From Clostridia bacterium (GTDB taxonomy: Bacteria > Bacillota > Clostridia > Oscillospirales > UBA644), in NCBI GenBank assembly GCA_017621705.1, contig JAGASR010000016.1, positions 1 to 45,589 of the forward strand: 45,589 bases of DNA, given 5' to 3'. Positions 1 through 8,698 of this stretch are shown here, one piece after another. Below the pieces are notes generated by a model. It saw only the letters and a program-made list of their open reading frames with translations. It was not told the DNA's origin and searched no databases. Every line of letters starts with the position of its first letter. Position 1 is the first letter of the stretch. Position numbers and translations under genes: made by a program.

Positions 1-103
1 AAAATTTCGCTACTCGAGACTACGTGGTTCGCAAACGCTGTCGCGCCTTTGCGACCACTCCGACGAACCACACGGTGTTCCTGCTTACCAACATTTCCTC
101 ACT
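1..103. other. Unassigned region with nested inverted repeats
   Basis: No convincing gene is seen here. The stretch holds an 8-base inverted repeat (GTGGTTCG at 24-31 with CGAACCAC at 64-71) and inside it a second one (GTCGC at 40-44 with GCGAC at 51-55). It could be the edge of a structured RNA or of a gene cut by the window start. It lies beyond the terminator of the tRNA unit. Confidence 0.3.
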
Positions 104-139
104 AAAAAAAGAGACTTACTATTAGTAAGTCTCTTTTTT
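104..139 (-). terminator. Terminator of the tRNA-Thr/tRNA-Tyr unit
   Basis: A perfect 10-bp stem (GAGACTTACT at 111-120 with its complement at 124-133) has a 3-base loop and is flanked by A7 and T6. It is a textbook intrinsic terminator in either direction. It directly abuts the encoded CCA end of tRNA-Tyr, so the main use is to end the minus-strand tRNA transcript. Confidence 0.9.
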
Positions 140-223
140 GGTGGGGGAAGGTGGATTCGGACCACCGAAGTCACTGACAACAGATTTACAGTCTGCCCCC
201 TTTGGCCACTCGGGAATTCCCCC
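139..223 (-). tRNA. tRNA-Tyr (anticodon GTA)
   Basis: The minus strand folds as a class II tRNA of 85 nt. The acceptor stem is GGGGGAA/TTCCCCC, the anticodon loop CTGTAAA contains GTA (complement of 187-189), and there is a long variable arm and a GGTCCGAATCC T-arm. The 3' CCA is encoded (139-141). It follows tRNA-Thr on the same transcript by about 31 bases and is followed directly by the terminator. Confidence 0.97.
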
Positions 224-254
224 ATGCTATTAAGTTTTTCAGCCGAAAGACTGG

Positions 255-329
255 TGGAGCTGGTGAACGGAGTCGAACCATCAACCTGCTGATTACAAAT
301 CAGCTGCTCTGCCATTGAGCCACACCAGC
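255..329 (-). tRNA. tRNA-Thr (anticodon TGT)
   Basis: The minus strand gives a 75-nt class I cloverleaf. The acceptor stem is GCTGGTG/CACCAGC, the anticodon arm CTGATTTGTAATCAG has TGT in the loop, the T-arm carries GGTTCGACTCC, and CCA is encoded. It is the first gene of the tRNA pair, about 39 bases downstream of a consensus promoter. Confidence 0.97.
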
Positions 330-367
330 GTATTGGTTCATTTCGCTTCGGCGTTTAACGCTTGATA

Positions 368-396
368 AGTATAACACACAAATTGCGATTCGTCAA
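368..396 (-). promoter_or_regulatory. SigmaA promoter of the tRNA pair
   Basis: On the minus strand TTGACG (396-391) and TATACT (373-368) are separated by exactly 17 bases, close to consensus. It lies just upstream of tRNA-Thr and is the obvious promoter for both tRNAs. Confidence 0.85.
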
Positions 397-545
397 GGGG
401 GGTTTTGTAAACTTTTTGTAAACTTTTGCCCGTTTTTCGCATATTTTCAGACCTAAAAAGCATAAAAGCGGAACCGGTGCTAAAAAGTCACCTCTTTTTT
501 TCTCCAATAAGTCCGAAAAAAATTTTATTGCAAATATGGAACTTT

Positions 546-574
546 TTGCAAATTTTGCAGTCTAACACTACAAA
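546..574 (+). promoter_or_regulatory. Possible promoter of the SLH/YcdB protein gene
   Basis: TTGCAA at 546-551 and TACAAA at 569-574 are 17 bases apart, upstream of the strong ribosome-binding site AGGAGGG (597-603). The -10 match is only moderate. The whole 400-600 region is AT-rich with T/A tracts, so the exact promoter is uncertain. Confidence 0.4.
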
Positions 575-610
575 GACCCCTAAAAACAAATTTACAGGAG
601 GGATTATTTC

Positions 611-3040
611 ATGAAAATAAGTAAAAAAATAATTGCGGCAGCTCTTGCAACTTCCATGATGGCATCGATGAGCGCTGCGACATCGGCGGCGACCGAAGAT
701 ATTGAGATCGAGGAGATCGAAGTTGAAGAAGAAATTATAATAGAGACCCCGGTATACGGTTATATCGGACAATACGTTTCCGTTTCTTCGTCGACAGAAA
801 TCACCGACGAAGCGGCTTTGAACGAGAAACTTGCGGAAGTTACGCTGATTGTAAGAAATACTCTCGGAATCGGCGATGAATACACATCTTTCAACGGTGA
901 CTTTGCGGATAACATAACAAACCGTCAGTGGTACCTCAACTGGTCGAACGATGATGAACGTATAAACGTCACTGCGGCAGAAGACGGCACCGTTATGCGT
1001 TACAGAAAGAATTTCACAAGCGATTATAACGATAAATATCAGTCTTATAACAATTTCTTTAATCCCAAATTCCAGAAAAATACGAGAGAAGATGCGCGCG
1101 AAGTTGTAAAAGCGTTCATGCGCAGAGTTCTTAATGAAGATGAGGGATACGTTCTTTCCGAAACCGGAGCTGAGACCCTCTCCCCTGTCGGTGTTTCCGA
1201 TTATTATTTTATGTTAATTCTGACTGTCAACGGTCTCGAGACCCCGATCAGCATGAATGTTACGGTGTCGGCAGATAAACTTGAAGTTATAAATTTCTGG
1301 CGTAACGATTCCTCCGACTCGTATTTCGGAGAATATCCCTCTGCTTCTCCCAATTTCACTGAAGACAAGGCATTCGACAGCCTTTCCACAAAATTTAACC
1401 ATACGTTAAAATATTATATTGTTTACGATGAAGACGATACAGAGCATAAAAACCCGAAAGCCGAGCTTCAGTATAAATTCAACTCGACCGGTGACTGGTT
1501 CTTTGATGCGAAGACAGGCGAGACCGTAAACAGAAACGATCTTTTCGATGACGTCTACGAATCGGGTTCCAAAGATATGGAATTTGAAGTTACGGAAGAT
1601 GCTGTAGATGAAGAAGCAGCTCCCGAATTCAGCGCAAACGGTGGGTTCCAGCTTACGGAAGTTGAACTTGAGAGCATCGAAAAGATGAAAGATATCATCA
1701 AAGGCGAAGATATCGCAAAGATGATAGACGAAAAATATCCCGAATTCGGTCTTGATAAATTCGATCTTGTTTCGACTTCTTACACAAGAAACACCGAAAC
1801 CGACGAAGTTACCGCATCTCTTCAGTTCTCAAAGAAAGTAACGCGCGGCGCACAGATCGGCATGAACGAAGAAATTTTCAAACAGAGAACCGAAGAAGAA
1901 CACAACGTTTACTATATCAGAAAATATATTTCTGCGAACGGCAAAACGGGCGAACTTTTCACATACAACACCTCATACCCCTACGTAAGCGAAAAATATT
2001 CCGATAAAAAGACACACAGTACAGACACACAGAAAGCGGCGGAAGCTTTCCTTAAAAAGAACTTCTCCGAAGAATTCGCGTCGTCAGCTCTCACGAACAC
2101 ATACACAAACAACATAAACACCTATTCGAACTACAGCTATACCCATACCGTAAACGGTTATACTCTCGATCAGAACTGGCTCTCCGTAAGGATCAATGCA
2201 ATCGACGGCACCGTTGATACATTCAGCAAATCCTGGGTATACGGAGTTGAATTCGAAAGCCCCGAAGGAATTATTTCCGCAGAGGAAGCTCTCGATATTT
2301 ACACAACAAGATTTACCGCAAAACTGCAGTATATTACCGTGCCCGTTGCAATTGACGATCAGGCGCCCGAATTTATGCCCTACATCAACGCAGGCTGGTC
2401 TTCTAATTCATACGTATTCTCTTTCAAGACAGCATATAAGCTCAACGAAGAGTTCTACGCATCCGGCGTCCGTGCAAAAGACGGCAAACTTCTCAAAAAT
2501 GAAGGCATAGAATTCGAAGGTTGGGGCTTTACCGATATCGATAACTGCGAAAGCAAAGATAAGATAGAAACTCTTGCACTTTATGGTATTACCTTCGGCG
2601 AGAAGGAATTCAAACCCGCAAATCTACTGAGTCAGAAAGATATGCTCGTTTATCTGCTCAACACGATGGGCCACAGATATTCCGTTATAAGTTTTGAAAA
2701 CGATGATGACGGCTTTTCTCTCAACAATATTTATGACAGAGCGATCTACTACGGTTTCATTACCGAAGACGAAAGAGATCCCGATAAACTGATGAGAGTT
2801 GAAGACGTTGCCAAAGCGCTGATCATGCCGTCCGAATACAATGCGGCGACGAAGCTCGATAGCCTCTTCAAAGCAAACTTTAAAGATAAAGACGATGCGA
2901 CGGACGGTTATCTGCCGTATCTCGCCATTGCGGAAGCTCTCGGGCTGATCGAAAAAGACAGCGATAACAACATCAACCCCGACGGTCTCATGACTCGCGA
3001 AGACCTCGCAAAAGCGATCTATGCGTTCATGGACAGATAA
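611..3040 (+). CDS. Secreted YcdB/YcdC-repeat protein with C-terminal SLH-like region
   Basis: Predicted exported protein of 809 residues. Residues 1-27 form a signal peptide (MKISKK, then an Ala/Ser/Met-rich core ending near AATSAA). An acidic Glu/Ile-rich linker follows. Residues ~60-640 contain repeated PepSY/YcdB-like units, recognisable by recurring 'DGTV', 'TGEL' and 'AKTGETV' turns in which strands are followed by a Gly turn. The last ~150 residues resemble two S-layer homology units (KDMLVYLLN, VEDVAKALI, REDLAKAIYAFMD), which in Clostridia anchor proteins non-covalently to the cell wall. The substrate is unknown; YcdB/YcdC proteins are common in spore formers and are thought to be envelope-associated. 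The start is fixed by AGGAGGG eight to ten bases upstream. The gene is monocistronic, ending near a bidirectional terminator. Confidence 0.8.
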   Translation: MKISKKIIAAALATSMMASMSAATSAATEDIEIEEIEVEEEIIIETPVYGYIGQYVSVSSSTEITDEAALNEKLAEVTLIVRNTLGIGDEYTSFNGDFADNITNRQWYLNWSNDDERINVTAAEDGTVMRYRKNFTSDYNDKYQSYNNFFNPKFQKNTREDAREVVKAFMRRVLNEDEGYVLSETGAETLSPVGVSDYYFMLILTVNGLETPISMNVTVSADKLEVINFWRNDSSDSYFGEYPSASPNFTEDKAFDSLSTKFNHTLKYYIVYDEDDTEHKNPKAELQYKFNSTGDWFFDAKTGETVNRNDLFDDVYESGSKDMEFEVTEDAVDEEAAPEFSANGGFQLTEVELESIEKMKDIIKGEDIAKMIDEKYPEFGLDKFDLVSTSYTRNTETDEVTASLQFSKKVTRGAQIGMNEEIFKQRTEEEHNVYYIRKYISANGKTGELFTYNTSYPYVSEKYSDKKTHSTDTQKAAEAFLKKNFSEEFASSALTNTYTNNINTYSNYSYTHTVNGYTLDQNWLSVRINAIDGTVDTFSKSWVYGVEFESPEGIISAEEALDIYTTRFTAKLQYITVPVAIDDQAPEFMPYINAGWSSNSYVFSFKTAYKLNEEFYASGVRAKDGKLLKNEGIEFEGWGFTDIDNCESKDKIETLALYGITFGEKEFKPANLLSQKDMLVYLLNTMGHRYSVISFENDDDGFSLNNIYDRAIYYGFITEDERDPDKLMRVEDVAKALIMPSEYNAATKLDSLFKANFKDKDDATDGYLPYLAIAEALGLIEKDSDNNINPDGLMTREDLAKAIYAFMDR

Positions 3041-3107
3041 TTAAGCTTAATTCACTGACATATTAGTGTTTTTCCTTTCATTTTGGAAATCCGACCCAAA
3101 TGCATTT

Positions 3108-3138
3108 GTCCGGCTTCGATTGAAGCCGGACGTTTTCT
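3108..3138. terminator. Bidirectional terminator between convergent genes
   Basis: A perfect 10-bp stem, GTCCGGCTTC (3108-3117) with GAAGCCGGAC (3122-3131), is followed by GTTTTCT on the plus strand and preceded by A/T-rich sequence for the minus strand. It lies between the convergent SLH protein gene and the serine hydrolase gene, overlapping the last bases before the latter's stop. Confidence 0.75.
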
Positions 3139-4954
3139 ATTTATGGAGTTCTTTTCGTTCTCTGCCCGTAAATTCGGGTTCAAAAACGGTTTTCATTTTG
3201 TAGATAAGGTAATCTGTATCCGCACGTGCAAAGATCATATCGATTATTTTATTCGAACGGATATCCCCTATCGTCGCTTCAATGCCCTCAAGGATAAAAT
3301 CTATACCCGGAGTTTCCGTGAACTTCAAAAATATCTTTTCATCGCAAAGGAATATCTTTATTTTACGGACGTTTGCAGTCTCCGTAAAAGCGATATCGAG
3401 TTTCATAACTGGTCGGTCATCTTCGTCCTGAGTAAAAACAGCTTTTGATGAAATTGCAAAAACCTCGCCGTGAAATTCGATCTTTCCGTTTTTATAATGA
3501 CCGAGACCCGGCTCAATGACGTGCGAAACCGTACCCTCAACAAATGTCAGCCGAAGTCCGTCTTTTGTAAATTCAAAAACAATATCGGTAAGTCCATCGG
3601 AAAAATTATTCTGAATAGTCTGTATAAACAACGGAACGAGGCTTACCGAGGCGGTATACTCGCGCAAGAATGAGAAAGTTTTGCCGTTCAGATAAAGCCA
3701 TTCTTCGGGAACGGTGGATTCTTTTTCCTTTCGTGCCTTTCCGCCGAAAAACGAGAAAAGCTTTCCCGCAAAATTTTTCCGTCCTGCAGGGAAATGACTG
3801 TCAGACGAGAAATTCATTTCAGCCGCACGCAGTCTTTTTCTTGCTTCATGGTCCTCCGGGAGAGAATCTTTCGGTCTGAAACTTTTGCCGAAAGTCCGAT
3901 TAACAATATCAAAGAAATCGTTTTGCTGAAACATCGAATTATTACCCGCAAAGCAAGCAACAACAAGATTTTTTTCAGGAAAACAAACTATATTCTGCCC
4001 GAGCATTCCGTTAAAAAGGAACGAATTTTCAGCCTCCGTACCGACTCTGCCGACCCAGATCTGATAACCGTAATCATAATCGCCTGCAGATTTCGGGGTT
4101 GAGATCTTTATCGAGGTCATTTCACGAACCATAGATTCGGAAATGAGCCGTTTGCCGTTCCATACACCTTTCTGCAAAAGCAGACAGCCGATCTTTGCGA
4201 GATCTTCAAGATGCATATAAAGCCCCCAGCCGCCTTTGCAGTTACCGTCCGATGATTTCTCCCAAAGCCACTGCTTTATTCCGAGCGGTTCAAAAAGCCT
4301 TGGGGTGAGATATTCTTCAAGAGTCTGCCCCGTAACTTCCTTGACAAGCGCGGAGAGCATGAACGTATTCATACTGTTATAATTAAATTCGTTCGTCGAA
4401 GAACGGATATTCGACTCCAGAAACGATTTTATCCACTCGTTATCAGCAACGACACCGAGCTCATTGAAAACGACACCGGAAGACATCGTAAGAAGCTGAC
4501 GGACGGTCGTTTTAACGGGACGGAGAATATTCAGCGGAGAAGAATATGATTCGAAAAGCTTACCGATACTGTCATCAATCGAAATTTTTCCTTCATCGAT
4601 AAGCATGCAGACGGCAATACCCGTAATACTCTTGCAAAGCGAATGGGTGACATGCATCGTTTCGAGAGAATACGGCGCATAACCGCATTCGCAAACGACG
4701 TGACCGTTTTTTATGACCATTACGCAATGAGGAAAAACATTGCCGTTATAATACAGTTCATCGATAAAATTATGAAGTAAAGACGAATCAAGCCCTTGTT
4801 TTTCGGGAGAACTTCGAGGCAATGGAGAATTTACGGCAGACGGCAAAAGCTCCGTTTTTTGCGGAACCGTTTTAACGATACTTACATTCTGCTCTTTACG
4901 GTCAAAAATCGTGGTTAAAAGTTTAACCGCCCTGCCCTGGATAACAACGTCCAT
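3137..4954 (-). CDS. Serine hydrolase of the class C beta-lactamase/PBP family
   Basis: 605 residues. The beta-lactamase-related domain spans about residues 48-370. It has the nucleophile motif S105-L-C-K108 within THSLCKSITG, a Tyr-x-Ser motif at Y192-S194 in place of the Tyr-x-Asn of AmpC, and a later Gly-rich turn (FNGMLGQ). Such enzymes are esterases, D-aminopeptidases or PBP4-like hydrolases; true beta-lactamase activity should not be assumed. The C-terminal ~200 residues form an extra beta-rich domain seen in larger members. No signal peptide is visible, so it may be cytoplasmic. The start has a good GGAGG seven to nine bases upstream. It is monocistronic from its own promoter, divergent from the YhfC gene. 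Confidence 0.82.
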   Translation of the reverse strand: MDVVIQGRAVKLLTTIFDRKEQNVSIVKTVPQKTELLPSAVNSPLPRSSPEKQGLDSSLLHNFIDELYYNGNVFPHCVMVIKNGHVVCECGYAPYSLETMHVTHSLCKSITGIAVCMLIDEGKISIDDSIGKLFESYSSPLNILRPVKTTVRQLLTMSSGVVFNELGVVADNEWIKSFLESNIRSSTNEFNYNSMNTFMLSALVKEVTGQTLEEYLTPRLFEPLGIKQWLWEKSSDGNCKGGWGLYMHLEDLAKIGCLLLQKGVWNGKRLISESMVREMTSIKISTPKSAGDYDYGYQIWVGRVGTEAENSFLFNGMLGQNIVCFPEKNLVVACFAGNNSMFQQNDFFDIVNRTFGKSFRPKDSLPEDHEARKRLRAAEMNFSSDSHFPAGRKNFAGKLFSFFGGKARKEKESTVPEEWLYLNGKTFSFLREYTASVSLVPLFIQTIQNNFSDGLTDIVFEFTKDGLRLTFVEGTVSHVIEPGLGHYKNGKIEFHGEVFAISSKAVFTQDEDDRPVMKLDIAFTETANVRKIKIFLCDEKIFLKFTETPGIDFILEGIEATIGDIRSNKIIDMIFARADTDYLIYKMKTVFEPEFTGRERKELHK

Positions 4955-4989
4955 TAATTTGTCCTCCGATCTTTCTTTATTATAAATTC

Positions 4990-5018
4990 ATGATATCATA
5001 ATTTCAAAAAAAAAGCAA
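4990..5018 (-). promoter_or_regulatory. Promoter of the serine hydrolase gene
   Basis: On the minus strand TTGCTT (5018-5013) and TATCAT (4995-4990) have a 17-base spacer. The site is 36 bases upstream of the start codon and is back to back with the YhfC promoter, making a compact divergent control region. Confidence 0.65.
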
Positions 5019-5035
5019 GTATTTTCTGTCGCATC

Positions 5036-5064
5036 TTGAAAAACTGCCGCATTTGTGGTAGAAT
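5036..5064 (+). promoter_or_regulatory. Promoter of the YhfC-type gene
   Basis: TTGAAA (5036-5041) and TAGAAT (5059-5064) are separated by 17 bases. Transcription would begin near 5071. This excludes the in-frame upstream start at 5055 and supports translation from 5094. Confidence 0.75.
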
Positions 5065-5093
5065 ATATCCATAAATTATTTTTGGAGTTAATT

Positions 5094-5873
5094 ATGGTTT
5101 CGACTTTCACTATAATCGGGCTGTGCTTTACGGTCCTGTGCTCACTTTTTGTTCCCGTCGCCGTCTGGATATATCTCGTTAAAAAAGATAAAAAAATGAG
5201 CCGACGAATACTGATCGGTATGTTCGGATATTTTGCGGCACAGATGATGATCAGAAATCCGATGCTTATGATGCTCGGTACCGAACAGTGGTTTGCGGAT
5301 TTTGCAAATGGCAACCCTATACTTTACGCCCTGTTTTTATCTTTCTCGACAGCGCTTATCGAAACTGCGGCAAGATTTGTAATTTTCAAATACGCAATAA
5401 AAGAGCCCGCAAGTCTTTCTTCCGCGATCGGAACGGGATTCGGTCACGGGGCGTGCGAAACGCTTGCGTATGTTGGAATTACGAGTGTCGTCAATTTAAG
5501 CGTTGCGTTAATGATCAATTTAAACACGCTTGCAAAAACGGAAAATTTCGAGACACTGAAAGAATCTCTTGTTTCGGCTTCCGCATCGGATTTCTTTGCG
5601 GCAGGCATTGAACGACTGATCGTAATGTTCATACATATCGGTCTTACCGTTATCCTCGCATATTTCATTCAGAAGAATATGGCCGCTACGGGCTTCGGTA
5701 TCTGTCTTGCAGCGCACAGTTTTTATGATTTCACGGTCAAGCTGATCTCTCAGATCGGCGCATCTGTCTGGATCACGATAGCGGCGATGGCGGTCTTTGC
5801 GGCAATGATCGCAGGCGTTACCGTATATATAAAAAAGCAGGAAAAAGAACAGATTAATCAGATAATCAAATAA
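5094..5873 (+). CDS. YhfC family intramembrane metalloprotease-like protein
   Basis: A 259-residue polytopic membrane protein with about seven hydrophobic segments. The family hallmarks are the Gly/His/Glu block GTGFGHGACETLAYVG in the middle and the later AHSFYDF segment, which together could supply metal-binding His and Glu residues inside the membrane. This matches the YhfC (DUF2324) family, related to the CAAX-protease/PrsW-like superfamily; the substrate is unknown. The ATG at 5094 is preceded by GGAG. A longer in-frame version starting at 5055 would begin before the predicted transcription start. It is followed at once by the hairpin in front of spoIIID, so the two could be co-transcribed. 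Confidence 0.8.
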   Translation: MVSTFTIIGLCFTVLCSLFVPVAVWIYLVKKDKKMSRRILIGMFGYFAAQMMIRNPMLMMLGTEQWFADFANGNPILYALFLSFSTALIETAARFVIFKYAIKEPASLSSAIGTGFGHGACETLAYVGITSVVNLSVALMINLNTLAKTENFETLKESLVSASASDFFAAGIERLIVMFIHIGLTVILAYFIQKNMAATGFGICLAAHSFYDFTVKLISQIGASVWITIAAMAVFAAMIAGVTVYIKKQEKEQINQIIK

Positions 5874-5880
5874 ACATAAA

Positions 5881-5931
5881 ATGTCCCCCGACATCATAGA
5901 CTTTAACAGTAACTGTGATATCGGGGGACAT
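5881..5931 (+). promoter_or_regulatory. Long hairpin overlapping the spoIIID ribosome-binding site
   Basis: ATGTCCCCCGACATCA (5881-5896) and TGATATCGGGGGACAT (5916-5931) pair over 16 positions with a single A-C mismatch and a 19-base loop. The right arm contains GGGGGA, the only Shine-Dalgarno sequence for spoIIID. No T-run follows, so it is not a normal terminator. Folding should block translation of spoIIID unless opened; alternatively it stabilises the 3' end of the YhfC mRNA. Confidence 0.75.
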
Positions 5932-5935
5932 GATT

Positions 5936-6208
5936 ATGGAAAATGATCTTGCGTATCTAAAAGAACGCGTGATGATGTTCGGCAATTACATAGCGGAGCA
6001 CGGAGCGACCGTGAGACAGACCGCACAGAAATTCGGCTATTCAAAATCAACGGTTCATAAAGATGTTTCGGAACGTTTGCGCGATTTTTCGCCGTCGCTT
6101 TACGAAGAAGCGAGCGCCGTTCTCGCAAAGAATAAGGCAGAACGTCACCTTCGAGGCGGAATGGCGACAAAACGCAAATATGAAGCACGGATAAAGGACG
6201 AAAATTAG
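5936..6208 (+). CDS. spoIIID: Sporulation transcription factor SpoIIID
   Basis: A 90-residue DNA-binding protein. The family signature is clear: a helix GNYIAEHGATVRQTAQKFG followed by SKSTVHKDVSERL, the helix-turn-helix that binds mother-cell promoters, then a basic tail rich in Lys/Arg. In Bacillus and Clostridium SpoIIID switches SigE-dependent genes on or off before SigK acts. The ATG at 5936 is eight bases from GGGGGA and yields the usual length; GTG at 5915 and ATG at 5930 are poorer choices. Its end overlaps the end of der by four bases on the opposite strand. Its ribosome-binding site lies in a strong hairpin. Confidence 0.95.
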   Translation: MENDLAYLKERVMMFGNYIAEHGATVRQTAQKFGYSKSTVHKDVSERLRDFSPSLYEEASAVLAKNKAERHLRGGMATKRKYEARIKDEN

Positions 6209-7533
6209 TCTTTATCTCTCGTTTTCTGACGTACGATGATATGAATCGGCGTGCCCGTCAAACCGAACGTTTCACGCAGCTGGTTTTCGATATAACGCTG
6301 ATAAGAGAAATGGAAAAGTTCGGCATCGTTGACGAAAATAACGAATGTCGGCGGTTTGATGGAAACCTGTGTCATATAGAGAAGCTTGAGACGCTTGCCT
6401 TTATCTGTCGGCGGCTGAACTTTCGTTGTAGCTTCGACGAGAACGTCATTGAGAACGCCGGTGGTAATGCGGCGGCTGTGCTGTTCATAGACAAAAGTGA
6501 TCATCTTGAAAACGTTCTCTACACGGGAACCTGTTTTCGCGGAAATAAAAACAATGGGCGCGTACGACATGAACTTCAGGTCCTCTGCGACGCTCTTTTT
6601 CATTTTATCCATTGTTTTATCGTCTTTTTCGACTGCATCCCACTTATTTACAACAACGACGGAAGCCTTGCCTTTTTCATGGGCAATGCCCGCAATTTTC
6701 GTATCCTGCTCGGTTACGCCTTCGTTTGCATCTATCATGATAAGAACGACATCGGCGCGGTCAACTGCCATATACGAACGCAGAACGCTGTATTTTTCGA
6801 TCTCGTCATCGACTTTGCTCTTTTTACGGAGACCTGCGGTATCGATAAACGTAAATTTACCGAATTCGTTTTCGACATCGGCATCGACAGCATCACGTGT
6901 AGTGCCGGGAATATCGGAAACTATAGTACGTTCGGAACCGAAAACACGGTTGACAAACGAGCTTTTACCGACGTTCGGCTTACCGATAACGGCAACGCAG
7001 ATCGAGTCTTCGTCTTTTTGTTCGACGGGATGCTCTTTGAGTCTGCTTACGACTTCATCGAGAAGGTCACCCGTACCGAGACCGTGAACTGCGGAAACGG
7101 GGAACGGATCGCCGAGACCGAGATTGTAAAATTCGTAAAGTTCGGGCGGAGGAGTACCGGGACGGTCGACTTTATTGACACAGAGAATAACGTCCTTTTT
7201 CGCCTTGAGAAGCATATCTGCAACTTCGCTGTCGGCAGCAGTCATGCCTGTAGTTATATCGGTAACGAGGACTACGACATCGGCAGTTTCGATTGCGATC
7301 ATAGCCTGAGTTCTCATCTGAGAAAGGATTATATCGTCTGTGCGCGGTTCGATACCGCCCGTGTCAACGAGGGTAAACGGAATACCGTTCCACTCGGCAT
7401 CGCGGAAAAGTCTGTCTCTGGTAACGCCGGGGGTATCCTCGACGATAGCGGGACGTCCGCCTACTATTTTATTGAAAAGAGTGCTTTTGCCGACGTTAGG
7501 TCTGCCGACAACAGCAACATAGGGATTTGCCAT
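6205..7533 (-). CDS. der: Ribosome-assembly GTPase Der (EngA)
   Basis: 442 residues with two tandem G domains and a C-terminal KH-like domain, the unique architecture of Der. The first P-loop is GRPNVGKS (residues 10-17) with DTPGVTRD; the second is GKPNVGKS (~182-189) with DIPGTTRD. NKVD and NKWD provide the guanine-specificity motifs. Der acts late in 50S subunit assembly and is essential. The start has ACGGAGG seven bases upstream. It is the last gene of the long minus-strand run, 12 bases after the aldo/keto reductase, and ends in a four-base convergent overlap with spoIIID; I see no intrinsic terminator there. Confidence 0.97.
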   Translation of the reverse strand: MANPYVAVVGRPNVGKSTLFNKIVGGRPAIVEDTPGVTRDRLFRDAEWNGIPFTLVDTGGIEPRTDDIILSQMRTQAMIAIETADVVVLVTDITTGMTAADSEVADMLLKAKKDVILCVNKVDRPGTPPPELYEFYNLGLGDPFPVSAVHGLGTGDLLDEVVSRLKEHPVEQKDEDSICVAVIGKPNVGKSSFVNRVFGSERTIVSDIPGTTRDAVDADVENEFGKFTFIDTAGLRKKSKVDDEIEKYSVLRSYMAVDRADVVLIMIDANEGVTEQDTKIAGIAHEKGKASVVVVNKWDAVEKDDKTMDKMKKSVAEDLKFMSYAPIVFISAKTGSRVENVFKMITFVYEQHSRRITTGVLNDVLVEATTKVQPPTDKGKRLKLLYMTQVSIKPPTFVIFVNDAELFHFSYQRYIENQLRETFGLTGTPIHIIVRQKTRDKD

Positions 7534-7545
7534 ATTTAACCTCCG

Positions 7546-8676
7546 TTAAGGTCTGAGAATGGAATCCGCAAGTTTGAGTTTTTCGCGGATCTCGAGTTTC
7601 TGCGGGCATTTCTTTTCGCAAGCGCCGCAGTTTATGCAGGAAGAGACGAGACCGTCCTTCTGCTCTTCGGTAAGCTTATCGCAATATTTTTTATACATTG
7701 CTTTTGCGTGATCTTTAAGACCGTAAACATTATAAAGAGTATAAAGATAGAAAATATGCGGAATATCGATATTTTTCACGCAAGGCATGCAGTAGCGGCA
7801 ACCCGTACAGTAAAGATCGGAGAATTTCTTGAGATCTTCAAGGCTCTCTTTGATCTTTGCATTTTCTTCTTCCGTAAACGGGATATCAGAAGACATTACT
7901 TTGACGTTATTTTCGACTTCTTCGATCGTTCTCATACCCGAAAGTGCACAAGAAATATTGGGGTTACCGAGAACGAAGCGGAGCGCAAGCTCGTAAGTTG
8001 CTTTTGCGGAAACGGAGCCGATCTTATCGGCAAGCTCAGTCGGAGCCGCAAGTCTGCCGCCGCCGACAGGACCCATTGCGATAACGCCTCTGCCGGTCGA
8101 TGCGATATATTCGATGCCCTTTTCGTTTGAACGGTCGAGAATATTATACTGAATGAGAAGAGTTTCGAGCATCGGAGCTCTTTCGATCATATACGGAAAA
8201 TCGTCGGGATTGCCGTGGAAAGAGAAAGAGATATGCTTGATGAGGCCTTCTTCTTTTGCTTTTACGGCTTCGGAAAGAAGGTCGTATTTGAGCATTTTTT
8301 CATCAAAAGTATCTTTGTTTATGCTCCAGAAATGATAACAGTCGATATAATCGGTATCGAGTTTTTTGAGGGACTGCTCGAGGAATTTTCTGTAATCGGC
8401 AGTAGATTCGACTCTGCCTACGGGGATCTTCGTTGAAAGATAAACCTTATCTCTGAACGGTTTTACGGCTTTACCGAGAGTTACCTCGCTGTTGCCGTCA
8501 CAATAATAAAAAGCGGTATCAAAATAATTAACGCCGAGTTCGTATGCGCGGCGAAGCATGGGAATGGTCTTTTCTTCATCGATGGTCTGAGTGCCTTCGA
8601 TATAAGGAAAGCGCATGCAACCGAAACCGAGAGTGGAGATCTCCATTCCTGTGGAGCCTAATTTTCTGTACTGCAT
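7546..8676 (-). CDS. Aldo/keto reductase with C-terminal 4Fe-4S domain
   Basis: 376 residues. The N-terminal ~270 residues form an aldo/keto reductase barrel: QYRKLGSTGMEIS opening, DTAFYYCDGNSE with the Asp and Tyr of the catalytic tetrad, KVYLSTK for the Lys and YHFWS for the His. The C-terminus adds cysteine clusters CTGCRYCMPC and CINCGACEKKC, the second a typical 4Fe-4S ligand set. This fused type is common in anaerobic Clostridia; the substrate is unknown. The ATG at 8676 has TTGGAGG nine bases upstream and gives the standard family N-terminus; an 18-residue longer form is less likely. It lies between the membrane protein gene and der in the same operon. Confidence 0.92.
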   Translation of the reverse strand: MQYRKLGSTGMEISTLGFGCMRFPYIEGTQTIDEEKTIPMLRRAYELGVNYFDTAFYYCDGNSEVTLGKAVKPFRDKVYLSTKIPVGRVESTADYRKFLEQSLKKLDTDYIDCYHFWSINKDTFDEKMLKYDLLSEAVKAKEEGLIKHISFSFHGNPDDFPYMIERAPMLETLLIQYNILDRSNEKGIEYIASTGRGVIAMGPVGGGRLAAPTELADKIGSVSAKATYELALRFVLGNPNISCALSGMRTIEEVENNVKVMSSDIPFTEEENAKIKESLEDLKKFSDLYCTGCRYCMPCVKNIDIPHIFYLYTLYNVYGLKDHAKAMYKKYCDKLTEEQKDGLVSSCINCGACEKKCPQKLEIREKLKLADSILRP

Positions 8677-8698
8677 AAATTCCTCCAAAACAAATAAA

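Noticed and set aside
5055..5093. Upstream in-frame start for the YhfC-type gene
   Set aside because: It overlaps the -10 element, and a better ribosome-binding site precedes 5094.
6241..7539. Long open frame opposite der
   Set aside because: Complement of a strongly conserved gene; Phe/Asp/Asn-rich translation without domains, a typical shadow frame.
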